From positions 159,124,758-159,188,757 of the forward strand of contig OZ018324.1 of the NCBI GenBank assembly GCA_963969495.1: a stretch of 64,000 nt of DNA, written 5' to 3'. Below, one piece after another: positions 11,766 through 24,027 of this stretch. Position numbers and translations under genes: made by a program. Numbering within the stretch: the first letter of the stretch is position 1; each line of letters starts with the position of its first letter. The notes below the pieces were generated by a model. The model was not told the DNA's origin. It was given only the letters and a program-made list of their open reading frames with translations, and did no database searches. The stretch is from Ceratothoa steindachneri. Taxonomy: Eukaryota; Arthropoda; Malacostraca; Isopoda; Cymothoidae.

Positions 11766-12158
11766 CTGACGCGAAACAGATCCCTCTCCCCCGAGGTGAC
11801 AAAGGCTTCCACCTGAACGCTGTTTGATGTCAAACACATAATACTTCCTGGCACTTATTCCAAAAAAAAGGACCATATCCTGGTGCTCTTGGGCCAACCA
11901 GCGATTGTAATACTGACCTTAATGTAGATTTCATTATCCGGTCAGGGATCTTCCCACTATCATGGAAGGTTTAACGCTGACTAACAAACTAAATTTATAT
12001 TTCATTTTTGTGTTTCGAGTTATGATTGATGCAATAAGGGTAAATCAAAACCTCCTTAGTTTTTTAAAATATATAAAAAGGTCAATTAAGATACGCTCTT
12101 GGCCAAAAGTATAAAGTATCCTAAGGAAATCCATTCATATAATGTAATTAAATATTTG
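11766..12158. other. No recognisable gene
   Basis: Unique AT-rich sequence between two SINE-like heads; nothing supported. Confidence 0.35.
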
Positions 12159-12235
12159 TGGTACCAAGTGCCTACCGCTGTGGCTTGAGAAGCGAAGAAC
12201 CTTCGATGGTATAAGTTTGAATCTCTACCAATGTT
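12159..12235 (+). mobile_element. Possible diverged tRNA-derived SINE head
   Basis: The region resembles a long-variable-arm tRNA (Leu/Ser type): CTTGAGA looks like an anticodon loop, AACCTTCG is like a variable arm, and GTTTGAATCTC is like a B box. Only fragments of stems can be paired, so this is weak. No downstream body shared with the other SINE copies was seen. Confidence 0.35.
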
Positions 12236-12489
12236 TCACTTTCTTTAAAGGGTAAAAGAGTTTACATTATTTAATTTAGTTTTCTATCCCATCCTTCTTC
12301 TATGTTTGATCTTTGTTTAGGCTTATAAAAAAATAAATCGCTTGTGTATCATCTTTCCTTATTTCCTATGGGTTATTGAGCATATATTTATTAATTTATT
12401 TTTAATATTGTAATAGTTGATTGGATTTCACCAAATTTTTATAAAATTCTGACGCTATCTTTCTTCAATCAGTTTCTAATTTTTCATTC

Positions 12490-13335
12490 TGTTCGATTTT
12501 ATTTGTACTTTGTACTTCCTATTGCTTTTCCAAACACGACCCAAAAGTGTTTTATTGGATTTTAGTCTGAGCTCTGTGGTGGCCATTTCATAGAGCTAAT
12601 CCACATATCTCCAAAGAAATTCTTGGTGTGAAAGAAATGGTATGGCGCAGTGTCCTACATGAATATAACTTCATTTCTTGGTGTTTATGTTGCAATTCAT
12701 GGATAGATCGCTCAAAAACCTTGATAATATGTTGATATACATTGTGGAGTTAATTCTTTCTTGGTATAAAAAAACATCTGCCCTGGCCCTGAAGAATACA
12801 TGCAGGCACATACCACGATAGAGCCACATCCATGTTTCACAGTTAGTAGCACGCAAGCAAGGTGAAAATCCCCTCTATCTCTTTGTCTCACAAAGGTAGG
12901 CCCAGAAGTGGTGAAAATCTGCAAAATTGTTACAAAACGGTTAAATTTGTGAATAAATTCCTTCCAAGATATTTTTAAATGGAATTACACAAATTAAATG
13001 TAAGACAACAATACACTAGTCTTTTTTATATACACGAAAATTATTTTAATCTCACCAGATAACTCTAGACAATTATTCATGTTCGTATTTTGTGATATTT
13101 TGCTAATCGAACTCCTGAGCAAGTTCAGAAGATGTTTTTTTTGCGATTGTCTAGTGAAGCTCGAATGCTCGATGACTTCCTTAGGTGTTGTTAGACGTTT
13201 TCTGCCATTTCCTTTCTTTAATACAAAGCTTGTGGTCTCTTGATATCGTTTTATAGTGGTTTAGACATTTTAATCAGAGATTTCTATTTGTGATAGCCCT
13301 TTGCTATGGAGAAGTTGGCTTTCTGCTCTCTGTAC
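12490..13335 (-). pseudogene. Tc1-like transposase, decayed
   Basis: Read on the minus strand, an HTH region (LLHSKGLSQIEIS, then TTIKRYQETTSFVLKKG) lies at about 13,310-13,200 and TTPKEVIEHSS near 13,160. After an AT-rich gap, VKHGCGSIVVCACMYS at about 12,830 is the block between the first and second catalytic residues. A WPPQSSD-stop-NPI block at about 12,590-12,560 marks the third catalytic region. Numerous stops and an apparent 200-base insertion at about 12,940-13,130 are present. It belongs to the Tc1 clade; no TIRs were identified. Confidence 0.78.
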
Positions 13336-13724
13336 AACTCTGTTCTTTAATTTTAGTCATATTATTTATTAATACTATATTGAATTCACATTGGTTATAA
13401 ATTTAAGCTGAAACATAAGAAATATTGGTTAAATTCTAATTTTAGAAAAATACAATTCCATTAAGAACACCATTTAGTGAAATACTAATAATTCTAACAT
13501 ATTAACAAAATATTCAAACATATTAGCAAACAACGCATTATTATCACGCATATTTATGAATAATATAATAAATTATAAGAAGTTTGATTAAATATGTTAA
13601 ATACAGGGGTTTCGAAAATTCTTGAATTTTATATCATTTGAGAAGTAAATATCACAGAAATTACATAGTTTAGGCCAATGACATTGAACAGGCTAAATGT
13701 TGAGCAATTCAAGATTTATTCCTC

Positions 13725-14012
13725 AATACTAGAATGAGACAGTCAAAGTTTTGTGATTCCATAGACGATCTAACAAATTTTCAATGTGCACTTCATGGAT
13801 CTTCAAGAGTTTTTCGCAAAACCCGTTCGACCGTCTCCTCCAATGTTAGTGGTCGTCCGGATCATTTTGCCCTACAAAAGCAACTTTTCTCTCAGATATT
13901 TTTGTGTCCTGTCCAAATCTGCATTGCTGTTGCTGCATCTTTAGAAAATTCTCACACAAATGCACGCTGCACAGTCTTGTTCGACCGTGTTGGACCATAC
14001 TCTAAAGGATAA
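13725..14012 (-). pseudogene. N-terminal fragment of another Tc1/mariner-superfamily transposase
   Basis: On the minus strand, SNKTVQRAFV-stop-EFSKDAAT followed by AMQIWTGH and SGRPLTLEETVERVLRKTLE is the tandem helix-turn-helix half of an arthropod IS630/Tc1-type transposase. Only about 95 codons remain, with five stops. It differs from the Tc1 copy just upstream, so it is a separate insertion. A possible C-terminal partner of the same type is at 33,240-33,420. Confidence 0.6.
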
Positions 14013-14689
14013 GATGCCTTTTCTTTTCTAGTTAATGGCATTTCTATACCTCAAAGGATAAAAACATTAGACATAAAATTTGACCTGTTTCCACCCCTGC
14101 TGGTAAAATTTGAATTCAAGTGAACGAAAATTGGCAAAGTTATTAAGATTTTGAAATTATATAATCTTAAAAATACCCTGTGCTTTATACTTTCGGCCAT
14201 GGGTATATATGATCATTTTTATGTTGGTGTTTCCTGAAACAAAAGAAATATTTGAGGTTAGCGCAAAAGGAAAGAGGTTGAGTCACTCTGGCTGGTATCA
14301 TTTAAAGAAAGAGAAAAAAACAAACAACTGAAATCCGACCTTTATAACCTAGGGTTTTGAATCAAATATTCGTGACTTTCGAATAACTGTGGAGAACAGA
14401 CCAATTCGCGACATAATAACTTAAAATTAATCTAAAGAAATCAGAAAAGTGACCCCATCAGTTTGATTGTCAGGAGAGAAAGGAAAAAACAAAGACCATC
14501 TAGTATTAAAAAAAAGAGCAAATGACCAATGAGATGAGGAACAATTCTCTTTCTTTTGAGCGCAGCAAAATTATTTCTCACGAGTTAGGATTAACCAAAA
14601 TTTCAAACCATGGATGCTTATGGGTCTGAGGTTTTCCCTACTGACATTTGAAATAAGTTACAATCAAACGCAACTATAGTTCGTTTCAA
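14013..14689. other. No recognisable gene
   Basis: AT-rich unique sequence; a motif near 14,175-14,200 (CCTGTGCTTTATACTTTCGG) may belong to the Tc1 flank but is not assignable. Confidence 0.35.
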
Positions 14690-15190
14690 TAGTAGATTTG
14701 GCTCTATTACCATCTAAAAGTAGGGGAAAACTCATTATTAGAGAGAGAAAGTTACCACCCTCCCCGTTAAACCAAAAGTCTAACTGTGGCGCGAGAGAAG
14801 ATACATCTGCATGGCCAGACAGCCCCAAGGGAGCCGCGAGATTTTCGCGGGACAGCATAATCCATTTGGGTTCCATTCCTCACCGTCGCATCGTCTGATC
14901 GGCGCCAGATCCACGGTGCCAAGGACCTTTGCGTAAAGCTGTGAGGATGCCGAGACTATCCCCCCTCCCTTGGTGAGCCAAGTCGAATGAGATCCCCGTC
15001 CCCATTTTGGGGGCCCCCGACGACCCGCTTCCGCCGAGACAGTATAAATACTTCAAAAAAAGCTTTGAGAAATCATTACCATTAAGCCCCGTCCTGGTTA
15101 GCAGTCACGTACAGTCTTGTACGCCCTGCCTCGCCTCCCAAATGGCTTCCAGCTTCGAACACGACGCATTATCTTTACCCGGCCTTGCTC
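14690..15190 (+). repeat. Left LTR remnant of a Ty3/gypsy element
   Basis: This block aligns base for base with 17,275-17,784 at high identity. Shared landmarks include GAGATTTTCGCGGGAC, a GGCGCCAGATC segment, a TATA-type AGTATAAATACTTCAA with a nearby AATAAA-like site, and CTTCCAGCTTCGAAC. These are the promoter and polyadenylation signals expected in an LTR. The alignment ends abruptly at about 15,190, where reverse transcriptase coding sequence begins. The 3' part of the LTR, the leader, gag and protease are therefore deleted. The 5' boundary is ill-defined. Confidence 0.78.
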
Positions 15191-16835
15191 GTTCCACAGT
15201 CGTCATGGTGAAGAAGGCAGACAATACTTACCGAATGTGTATCGACTTCCGGAAGTTAAACACCGTCAACGTGTTCGACGCCAAAACAATTTCCTTTATC
15301 GATCAGAATTTGCACAAGTTCGAGAAGGCCAAATTCATTACAGAATTAGATCTCTGTAAAACCTATTACCAGATTCCATTGAGAAAAGAGGTAAAAAGGT
15401 ACGCGGCCTTCCTCACCAACAGGGGCTTAATACAATTTCGGCGACTGCCTTTCGGGTTGGTGACAGCATGTAGCAATTATAACCGAATAATGAGGCGAAT
15501 ATTGGATGGGTTGCCCCACGTCACCTTCTACTTCGACAACAATTACGTGGCGACCCAGGAATGGGACCACCATCTGACTGCCCTTCTTACCCTCCTGTGC
15601 CGACTATGGGAACATCATCTCACGATTGGCCCCAACAAGTGCCACTGTCGAAAATATATCTTCTGACATACAGGAATCTTATAATAAATTCAAACTAATG
15701 AGTGTTAAGCCCCGCCGTGTATATTATATTGTTTCTCATTGACAATTAATTATTGTATCTTCTTTTTTTTGTCTGTAACGGTTGGCCAATTGTAAATAGT
15801 AATTTGTGTCGGGGAACTTCGCCCTAGATATCATCACTTCTTTGTTCGCTATCGCCCTGCGTGGTTTACGATAAATTTTCTCTTGCCCTAAAGACCCTGT
15901 GTTTGTTATACCCTCGGCATTTGATTGATGCCCCTTCTTATAAATATTGAAAGTGTATATACAGAAGCCCTTTCGGCTGTAAGTATTGTACATACGTAAA
16001 TAGGTAGTGATCATTATAATCTTTAATTTCAAGCTCCTATCGCTGCTTCCTAATAATTCAGGACTGTAAATTGTCCGCTTGGTGTGTAAAATAAGGCAAC
16101 AAATTATTCTAAGACCACTTTATTTTACAGCCACTTCGCCTTTGGGTCTATTGACTATTTGAGTTTCCACATAGAGAACGACTCCTTGGATCTCAAGCTG
16201 ACAAAATTAAGGCAATTGTCGAAATACCACTAAATGCAACAAAGAAGCAGTTGAGGTCATTCATGGAGTCCGCCACCTTCTACCGACATTTTATTATGAA
16301 CTTTGCCTCAATCGCCGCGCCCCTGTGTGATATACTCAAGAAAAAGGCCGCTGAGTGCCTCGTCTGGACACTTCGTTCGATAGCTAACTTTTGCCAGCTT
16401 AAAGGGAAGTTAGCTTCAGCACTGATCCTCCGCTTACCCGACCCCCTTAAACCTTTTGGCATACGGACTTACGCAAGTAACGATGGCATAGGTTGTGTTC
16501 ACGTCTAGTATAGGGACCATGGCTAAAGTTTCCCCATCGCGTTTGCGAGCCGTAAACTCCTTCTTCGCGAGAAAAACTATGCGGTAATTGAACGAGAGGC
16601 TCTTGCCATCGTTTAGAGTATCCACAAGTTCAAAGTGTTTCTCTTAGGTAAAGAATTCATTATCGAGACTAACAATAAACCCCTCTCTTACCTACAGAAC
16701 ATTAAAAACAATAATGGTCGCCTCATGAGGTAGAGCCTCTCTCTCCAAGAATTCCAGTTTAAAATTGTATACATTAAGGGTTTCTAAAATTGCCTGGCGG
16801 ACAGCTTAAGCATAAATCCTCTGGATTTGTCTTCA
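15190..16835 (+). pseudogene. pol: Ty3/gypsy reverse transcriptase-RNase H, interrupted
   Basis: This is the pol polyprotein of a Ty3/gypsy retrotransposon. RT begins STVVMVKKADNTYRMCIDFR at 15,190. FITELDLCKTYYQIPL (about 15,335) carries the first catalytic Asp. FRRLPFGLVTA is at about 15,440. The usual YxDD box is seen as FYFDNN at about 15,530, so the catalytic pair is altered. At 15,663 the frame enters about 490 bases of foreign sequence and resumes at about 16,155 with LSFHIENDSL. The connection follows (SFMESATFYRHFIMNFASIAAPL at 16,251). RNase H has RTYASNDGIG and SIHKFKVFLLGKEFIIETNN blocks, and the end is NCLADSLS near 16,800. Integrase, protease and gag are absent. Several stops occur. 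Confidence 0.9.
15663..16154. mobile_element. ~490-bp insertion splitting the gypsy RT
   Basis: RT coding sequence is continuous on both sides once this block is ignored, so it is a later insertion. It has no coding capacity. It contains TGTTAAGCCCCGCC at 15,702 and the inverted pair TGTAAAATAA (16,086) and TTATTTTACA (16,121). It could be a solo LTR or a non-autonomous DNA element. I could not fix the target duplication; TGAC occurs near both edges. Confidence 0.5.
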
Positions 16836-17274
16836 GAGTAATTTCCCATTAATAAAAACGTTAAATGGTTTACTTATGTATATATTCCTCAATAATTTTG
16901 GAGTTTTGTGTAATGCCTTATAAGAATATGTGCCATTATTTTTTTTATTATTGTGTATATATTTTTGATGCGTTACCCTGTTCGTATGTACCTTTTTTTG
17001 GTATGTGATCTTTCTTTTTTTTAATATCATTGTATGTAAGCCCCTGGTTAACGATACTATGTTGACTCCCGGCTATTGATAACTATTCTGTCTGTTTTAT
17101 TGTATTATTAATGTTATTTATTTTTTTTTCTTGATGTGTTCGGTAATGGGAATACCGAACATTTCTCCGAGTCTCCTTTAGTTGAATTATTTTTGTGCAG
17201 AGTATCAGGTAGCATCCCTTTTTAATTTTGTTCCTATGGAAAATTTATCCGCATAATTACCCTATATTAGTCTG
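16836..17274. other. Gypsy 3' internal region or LTR start, non-coding
   Basis: T-rich sequence between the end of RNase H and the first alignable LTR base. TGTAAGCCCC at 17,034 could be the LTR 5' end (TG), but the left LTR is not long enough to test this. No integrase homology is seen. Confidence 0.4.
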
Positions 17275-18234
17275 ATGCCACTTCCTTCGGAAGCTCTATC
17301 TTGAGAGGGAAGTAGATGTCAGAGAGAAAAAGTTACCCCCCGTAGAACACAACGTCTACCTGTGGTGCCTAAAAAGATACACCTGGACGGCCAGACAGCC
17401 CCCGAGGGAGACGTGAGATTTTCGCGGGACCGCGTAATCCGTTTGGGTTTCATTCCTCGCCGTCGCACCGTCTGATTGGCGCCAGATCAACGGCGCTAAA
17501 GACCTTTGCGCAAAGCTGTGAAGCTATCGAGACTATCTTCCCCCCCCTCCCCCCTGCTTGGCGCGCTAAGTCTAATGAGATCCCCGTCCCTATTTTGGGC
17601 CCCCCATCGACCCGCTTCCGCCGAGGCAGTATAAATACTTCAATAAAAGCTTTGAGAAATCAGTACCATACAACCCCGTCTTGGTTAGCAGTTACGTACA
17701 TTCTTGTATGCCCTTTCCCGCCTCTTAACGGCTTCCAGCTTCGAACGCGACGCATCATCTCTACCCAGCCTTACTCGTACCTAAGGCCAGAGTTCCCACC
17801 AACAGACGATATATACGGACCGGAATCTATCACTCGGTTATCGACTTCGTTCAACGACTGGAGTTCTGCCTCGCTTATTTATCAGCGAGGTTAAAGAAGA
17901 AGGAATCTTGCAAGTGGAACTTTCAGTGCCCTGTTTACTTGCCGTATTCAAGTCTCCAGTCAATTAGGTTTTACGTGAGTCTTCCCGATAATTGCATTCT
18001 CTCATTTTCTCTTGAAGCAATTACCGTGAATCGTCTCTCAGACTCTCGTACCCGTCGATTCATTTTTATATAGTAAAGTTATATATATTTTTCTACCATT
18101 AAGTTCTCTAATCCCAGAACCTCTAAAAATTGATTATTTTGGCCAACCGCACTCGATTTTGTTTATTTAACCCTCGCACTGGGATCTGTACCCTGATTTT
18201 CTAGCGTGCCCTATTCACGGTCAACCTACGACAC
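17275..18234 (+). repeat. Right LTR of the Ty3/gypsy element
   Basis: 17,275-17,784 matches the left block at 14,690-15,190, including the TATA-type AGTATAAATACTTCAATAAA. The rest, to a candidate CTACGACA terminus at about 18,234, has no left partner because of the internal deletion. TG...CA ends are plausible but not proven. Confidence 0.7.
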
Positions 18235-19976
18235 TCATTATCTAGTATTTGTGATTCATCTTAATGTTACTGAGCGATTGAAAAATACAACTGCCTATTC
18301 ATGGACTTTCAAGGGAACGTGAAAAATAGCCGAAAGAATGGAAGGAAAAAAATGGAATCAAAAAACTTCTTTGGCCCAGTCTCTTCCCTAACCTGAACTC
18401 CAGATGCATCCCCAACAAAAACCCTTCATAGTTATAGTCTTTATCTAAGCCAAACGAATCCATATATAACTCAAGTTACAATCTCAAACCTCATTACCTC
18501 TATGCCTAGGCGAATTGCTGCTTCAAGTGCAGTGTTTTGAAAGTCGCCAAAGTATTAATTGCTAAAGCCTTAATTATACAAAACTGATTTAGCATTGCAA
18601 AGATTTACCAAATTTTTCACATCATATATTTTTTTTAAATTAAGATTTTTAAAAATTTAGTCCCATTATTTGGGGGGATTTTCGATTTGTTTTAACGGAT
18701 GATAACAAGTTTTTAAGAAAAAAAATGCGGAGGGAGGGGGCGGGGAGTTTCATGGGGGGGGGGGTGATATTTTTGCAAAAGCAAATTGATTTACTCTAAC
18801 CCAGTGATCGCATGTCCACTTAGTGATGAAGTAAAGCGAATGTGTCGGCATTGCTTCCTTGCTTGAATTATTTTCTGTCAACCCCTTTTTTAATAATTGC
18901 ATAAAGTAAAAAGAAAATAAAATAAAGCAAAAAGCAACGAAAGAATCTTCCACAAAACGTTCGTAACGAGTAATTCGCAAAGAAAGTGACGAAGTTAGAA
19001 GAAATGAAAAATTTGTGCAAGATATTAGCCGCAGATCCTCACACGAGAATTGGGGCCGGAAAGGCACCCTATCCTCTATATTTCAGCCGCGGCAGGTTCT
19101 TCCACGCTATACCCGATACTCTCTTGCAGGGTCCCAAAATAGAAAAATTTCTGGGCATGAAGTCGCTCCTTCCTTGGTTCTTCTTGTTGTCAAATTCATG
19201 AATTCAAAAACGAATGATCTCGAATCGCATTTTCTTTTACTGTGGGTAATCTAAATTAATATTGTCCCTACTCCTCTGTATTTAAATCGATATTCTTCTA
19301 AAGATGGATTAAACTGTGTATGTAGGAATCTTAGTTAATTTCTGCATTCTATAAAAGCTTGTTAATGGACTTGTTAAATTTGACTTCCCAAGCTATAGCA
19401 ATTAAGGTTGCAAAAAATGCCATGTCTGTCCTTGCTATCTGAGATCTTATTGCTTGTTGTCATACATTTATTGCCATTTATTTGATACGAAAACTTTCTA
19501 AAAAAATTTGAATTCCCTATAAGTCTATATATAAATCTCGGTCTGTTTAGAATCTTTGTTCATTAATTTTGACTTGAATCGCAATCTATCGTAGGGGGTC
19601 TATGTCCCCCGTCTGTCAGAATGCCTCCATCTACCGTCTTTCCAAGCCGCACTTTCATATGCAAAACAGCTTGCTTTTGAGTAATTTCCCGCCCCTAAGT
19701 AATTCCAGCTTCCCAATTAAGTCAGTCATTTTCCTTACACGAAAACTAATGTCTGTTTACTCATTCCTGGAATCGGCATGAAACCTAACTATCTCCTTCT
19801 CCGCCTCCACCCAAACTTCTCCAAATTAACTATAGACAAAGTGGCTTCCACTCCATTAATTAGTTTATAGTCGTCCAAAAATGAAGCACTCCCTTAACAG
19901 CTCTCTCCCGCACCGCGTATACATATAACTTGGCTGCATTAGAACGACTAGACTGTGTTATGGTGTGTAGGTTAAA
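18235..19976. other. No recognisable gene
   Basis: Unique AT-rich sequence. Open frames at 18,750-19,067 (minus) and 18,986-19,254 (plus) overlap and have no domain or codon signal that I can recognise. Confidence 0.4.
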
Positions 19977-20720
19977 TTAAAGTAAGATGAGAAGGTTTAG
20001 TTGATTTTTGGATTGGTAAAAGGTGGAATATGTGGATAGATCTGAAGTTAGATTGAATATTAAAGGAGAATGTGTGCTTGAATACAGTGACCAATTAATT
20101 GACCTGTGGATAGCTGTAAGGAATACATAGATAAATTGATAGTAAATTGAAAGGAAGCTTGGCATCATTGCTTTATGGTATGAATGTTGAAAAAACGGCT
20201 AAATTTGAGACTGGTTGATGGAATGGACAAATGGCTAATTGTATAGATGGATAGATAGATCAATGGAAGGTTTGTGTTTGGAAGAGTGAAAGGGTGGAGA
20301 GATGAACATTTGAAAATCGATGAAGATATTGATGAATGGGTTTACCTAGTTAAATATTTGTCTTATGGTTGAGAGATGGATGAAAAGTTGATTGAATGGA
20401 TATAATTGTATGGATGTCTACTCGATAAATAGGATGAGAGATGCTGGGTTAAGGAGTAGAAGAGATGTTTGATTGATGAATGGGATAGATTGATGAGTAG
20501 CTTGAGAAGTGGAAAAGATGGATGTAGGTCAGAATGAGAAGTTAAATAAATAGAAGCGCTGTTGAAGAAGGAGTTAGGGAATGGGAAAGGTAGATTAGGT
20601 CTCGACTTCTGGTGTAGGATGCCTGATGTCTGATGAATGACTTGTATTGATGTCTTGATACAAGTGGTGGAGAGTGGGGGTGGGGGGGGGGGCGGTGGAT
20701 GGATAAATGTGTAGTTGATG
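19977..20720 (+). repeat. Cryptically simple TGGATGGA/GATTGATGAA-type region
   Basis: Highly degenerate tetra- to octanucleotide recurrences of ATGGATAGAT, TTGATGAATGG and GGATGAGAG run through the block. A G-run lies at 20,676-20,690. It looks like a decayed simple repeat with purine-rich plus strand. Confidence 0.6.
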
Positions 20721-21900
20721 TTTTGAATGATTTATATCTATGAAAGCACGAGTTTAAGGGAGAATGGCTAGCCTTGGGAGGAAAACATGTTGGCGTTCAT
20801 TTCCAATAATTCTACCATTTAGAGCACTGAAGCTTTAAGTCACTTCTACTATTTGGTTTTGCTGTACCCGAATCAGAGCTGTCTTTTCCTTCCAGGTCAG
20901 TTCAAATAAATTCATTTGAGGCGAATATTAAGACTTGTTTATAGCAATATTTAGAGAAAAGGAATAAAGGCAAACCAAGACAAAATGAACATTTTAAGAA
21001 TGGCAAGATTATTAAAGGTGATGCACATTTTTGAGCCGCCCATTCTAGTTTCTGTTTCTGAAAAGTCGTCGCCAGTTCGTTGACTTTGATGCTCAATCTT
21101 AAGACTCATTAGTTGAACTCTGCAAATAGCAGCGTCATTGGCAAGAAAATGGAGAGAAACACCAAAGACAAAGGGTTTATGTTCTTTTTAAAATTTAGAG
21201 GAAGAACTTTGTACTTGAAAGTTTTGTTATTAGATTTCATTAATAGCATTGTACGAACTTTTCTGAAACCTGGAAAAACAATATAAAAGAAAAATAAACT
21301 TTTGGGCATTAAAAGTCTCGTTTCTGCATTCAAATCATTGATCTAAATGGAAATTTAGATTCTCTGAGATTTTCGCCATTCCAACTTTGTCATAGTACCC
21401 TTGAAATTTGAGTAAGAGGACGAAAGTGTCTCCCCCTTCCTCCTCATCTATAAATTACGGCTAATTCTTGCAATCAGACTTTACATGAAATTCCAAAAAG
21501 TACTGAGATGCATTTTTCTTCTGAGAAGTATGGTTTATGACTGCTGGAACTGTAAAAATTGGGGAATAGCTACTTTTTGCGAGTATTATATATGATTGGG
21601 AAAATTATGGTTCTAATGAAGATAAATGCATCTATTCGAAGGCAATTTTACAGTTCAACCGTTTGAAATGATCGTTCACGTGATTTTTAAAACCAATCAA
21701 CGAGTCACTTGTAACGGTGCTTCTAGTTCGCGCTCTCGTTTTATAAGTATCGACCAAGCCTACAATATCCTATATTTCCTCTTTACGAAAGAGGTAACGG
21801 ACTATGCTAATTTTCATTGTTCATACCAATTTTAAGAGACGTGTCGTATGTATATTAAATTTTGGGTAAATTAATGTCATTTTACTAAAGATAAAGTAAA
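20721..21900. other. No recognisable gene
   Basis: Unique sequence; small frames on both strands lack recognisable domains. Confidence 0.35.
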
Positions 21901-21904
21901 ATCA

Positions 21905-23367
21905 TTGTGATAGAACGTGTTGAAGCTGCGTTTAATTTCAACTCCTATCCCGTATTATTTAAAACTACGATGCTGCCCACGTGCATCTTCGATTCGAGGC
22001 TTGGAGTCTTATCACAATCACCGGATGTCAATGTTTAAACAAGGAGGTTATCGTCCCCCCGTTCGCCCCCATACGCCGACCTCGCCAGATTGAGTTGGGC
22101 TTATGAGCAGATAAGGCATTGTTCTCCGGCCCGGCTGTGCGTTCCCTCCAAGCTTTCACTCCATTTTCCCCCACGCCAAGGAGATGTCCTGGCTATTTAT
22201 ATGGAAACTTTACCACTAAGATCAGATTGGAGATCCAGATTTTCGTCGCGAAACATCACCACGACCCTCTCTCCCTTTGTGCGCCAAGGGACCTCGACCT
22301 CGAGATTCACCATCACTTGTCCAGAAGGAGGACAATATTCCTTGAGTGCCAAAGGTTCGAGCCTTTCCGACGCCAAGTCCCCAAGGCTTCCCCCCCTGTT
22401 GTTCAAAGGAGAACAGCATTAGAACAGCCATTGTTCGTTTTGAGCCCTTCGCCAAGAAACGGTTCTCACCCCCCCCTGCTGTTCAAGGAGAACAGCATTA
22501 GAACAGCCATTGTTCGTTTTGAGCCCTTCGCCAAGAAACAGTTCTCACCCCCCCCTGTTGTTCAGAGGAGAACAACATTAGAACAGCCATTGTTCTTGAG
22601 CCCGTAGACAAGAGACGGTTCTCATCCCCCCCTTTGTTCAGAAAAGAACAACCTAGAACAGCCATTGTTCGTTTTGAGCCCTTCGCCAAGAAACGGTTTT
22701 CACCCCCCCCCCTGTTGTTCTAAGGAGAACAACATTAGAACAGCCATTGTTCTTGAGCCCGTAGACAAGAGACGGTTCTCATCCCCCCCCCTTTGTTCAG
22801 AAGAGAACAACCTAGAACAGCCATTGTTCTTCAAGCCGTTCGTCGAGAAACGGTTCTCCTTCCCAAGACGCCTCGTCAGGATCCTTTTATCCCCCCCCTT
22901 CGGCTGGAGCTCGCCAGCGGACCGAAACTCCTTTGCGCCACCTTCCACTGCACCACTAGTGCCAAAGTTACGTAAGCCAAACTTCACCTTTGAGTATTGA
23001 TCACTTTTGTCAATTCTATCCTGTGCTTTAAATTGTTTATCGAACCATCCCATCTCTTTAACTCTATATTTGTTTTACCTTTTTTTTAATCCCTTAAATC
23101 CTTGGATTAGCCCGAGTCTCCACGACCCTTTCCATTCTGTTTATGTCAATATTTTCCGTTTTTGTGTTTTGTTTATAGTTATTATTAATAAAACTCTATT
23201 TTATTAATGATAGCAATATTATTATCCTTGAGCTCAGTTCCACTTCTTAAGCATATCGAAGATACATAATATCGGCCGCCAGACAGTAACGCACTCTAAA
23301 GATAATTAAGGAAGTTCCCTCAACGAATAGTGTAATATATGGTATCGTCGGGAGTCATTCTACGACA
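21905..23367 (+). repeat. LTR-like block carrying a G/C-rich minisatellite
   Basis: The block contains a TATA-like CTATTTATATGG (about 22,192), a G/C-rich transcribed-like middle and a run with AATAAA (about 23,188). It ends near TCTACGACA at 23,367, resembling the CTACGACA end of the gypsy LTR at 18,234. Its GC content is well above the flanks. A solo LTR of 1.3-1.5 kb is a reasonable reading, but only one copy is present. A host promoter region is an alternative. Confidence 0.35.
22395..22855 (+). repeat. Minisatellite, ~6 units of 70-80 bp
   Basis: Each unit has GTTCA(A/G)AGGAGAACA, then AGAACAGCCATTGTTC, then CAAGA(A/G)ACGGTTCTC and a C-run of 6-9 bases. Two unit types alternate: GTTTTGAGCCCTTCGCC and TTGAGCCCGTAGACAAG. 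The open frames spanning it on both strands reflect the repetition and not a gene. Confidence 0.85.
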
Positions 23368-24027
23368 ATCATATTTAATATACGAATAAAGGCATTTATT
23401 CAGCTAAGTACATAGTTTCCATTGTTTTTAATCCCAAATTGGATTTAATATCTTTGTACACCTCCTTCAAATTAGAGTAAACTTTGGCATTATGATGATG
23501 TTGTAATGAATTAAATAAATGGTAAGCCCATGCTGAATATGTGGTATGAAGAAAACTTCCTAAACTAACAAAACATTTTTCCTTGGAGGAGGCTATTATA
23601 GCTTTCGGTTTTTACTAGTGAAGGAGTTTTGTTTTTCCTTGAAGAGCTTCATTTAAACGTTAGATAGTTAAAGATATAGATTAGGATAGAGAAAAAGCAA
23701 TATTCACGCGTTGTAAACGTTGTCCTTCAGAGTTCATGTGGCACCAAAGCAACAATTTTGTAGCTTAAAAAAAACCCCAAGCCATCCCTCAATCTATAAA
23801 CAGCTTACAGCGAAGTTGGAACAATTTCTATAACTCTAAAAAACAGTTTTTTTTATAAATTTCATTAAGACAAAATCAATTTCTTGGCAGCCTACTACAT
23901 GTAATATACAGAAATGATAAGGGATACTACACTATGAAAGACTTTACTGGTGACATATGTGTGTTATCAATAAACGTAGATGACGGTGCCCTCTGGTAAT
24001 TTAATCCTAGACCAGACGTGATTTTGC
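23368..24027. other. No recognisable gene
   Basis: AT-rich unique sequence with a T-run near 23,850. Confidence 0.4.

Noticed and set aside
18750..19254. Open frames on both strands
   Set aside because: Overlap each other and lack any domain or codon signal.
20640..20710. G-run as quadruplex element
   Set aside because: A single broken G-run in simple sequence does not support a specific structure.
22090..23053. Overlapping 110-160 codon frames on both strands
   Set aside because: Caused by the minisatellite and high GC content; the products are repetitive and unrelated to known families.
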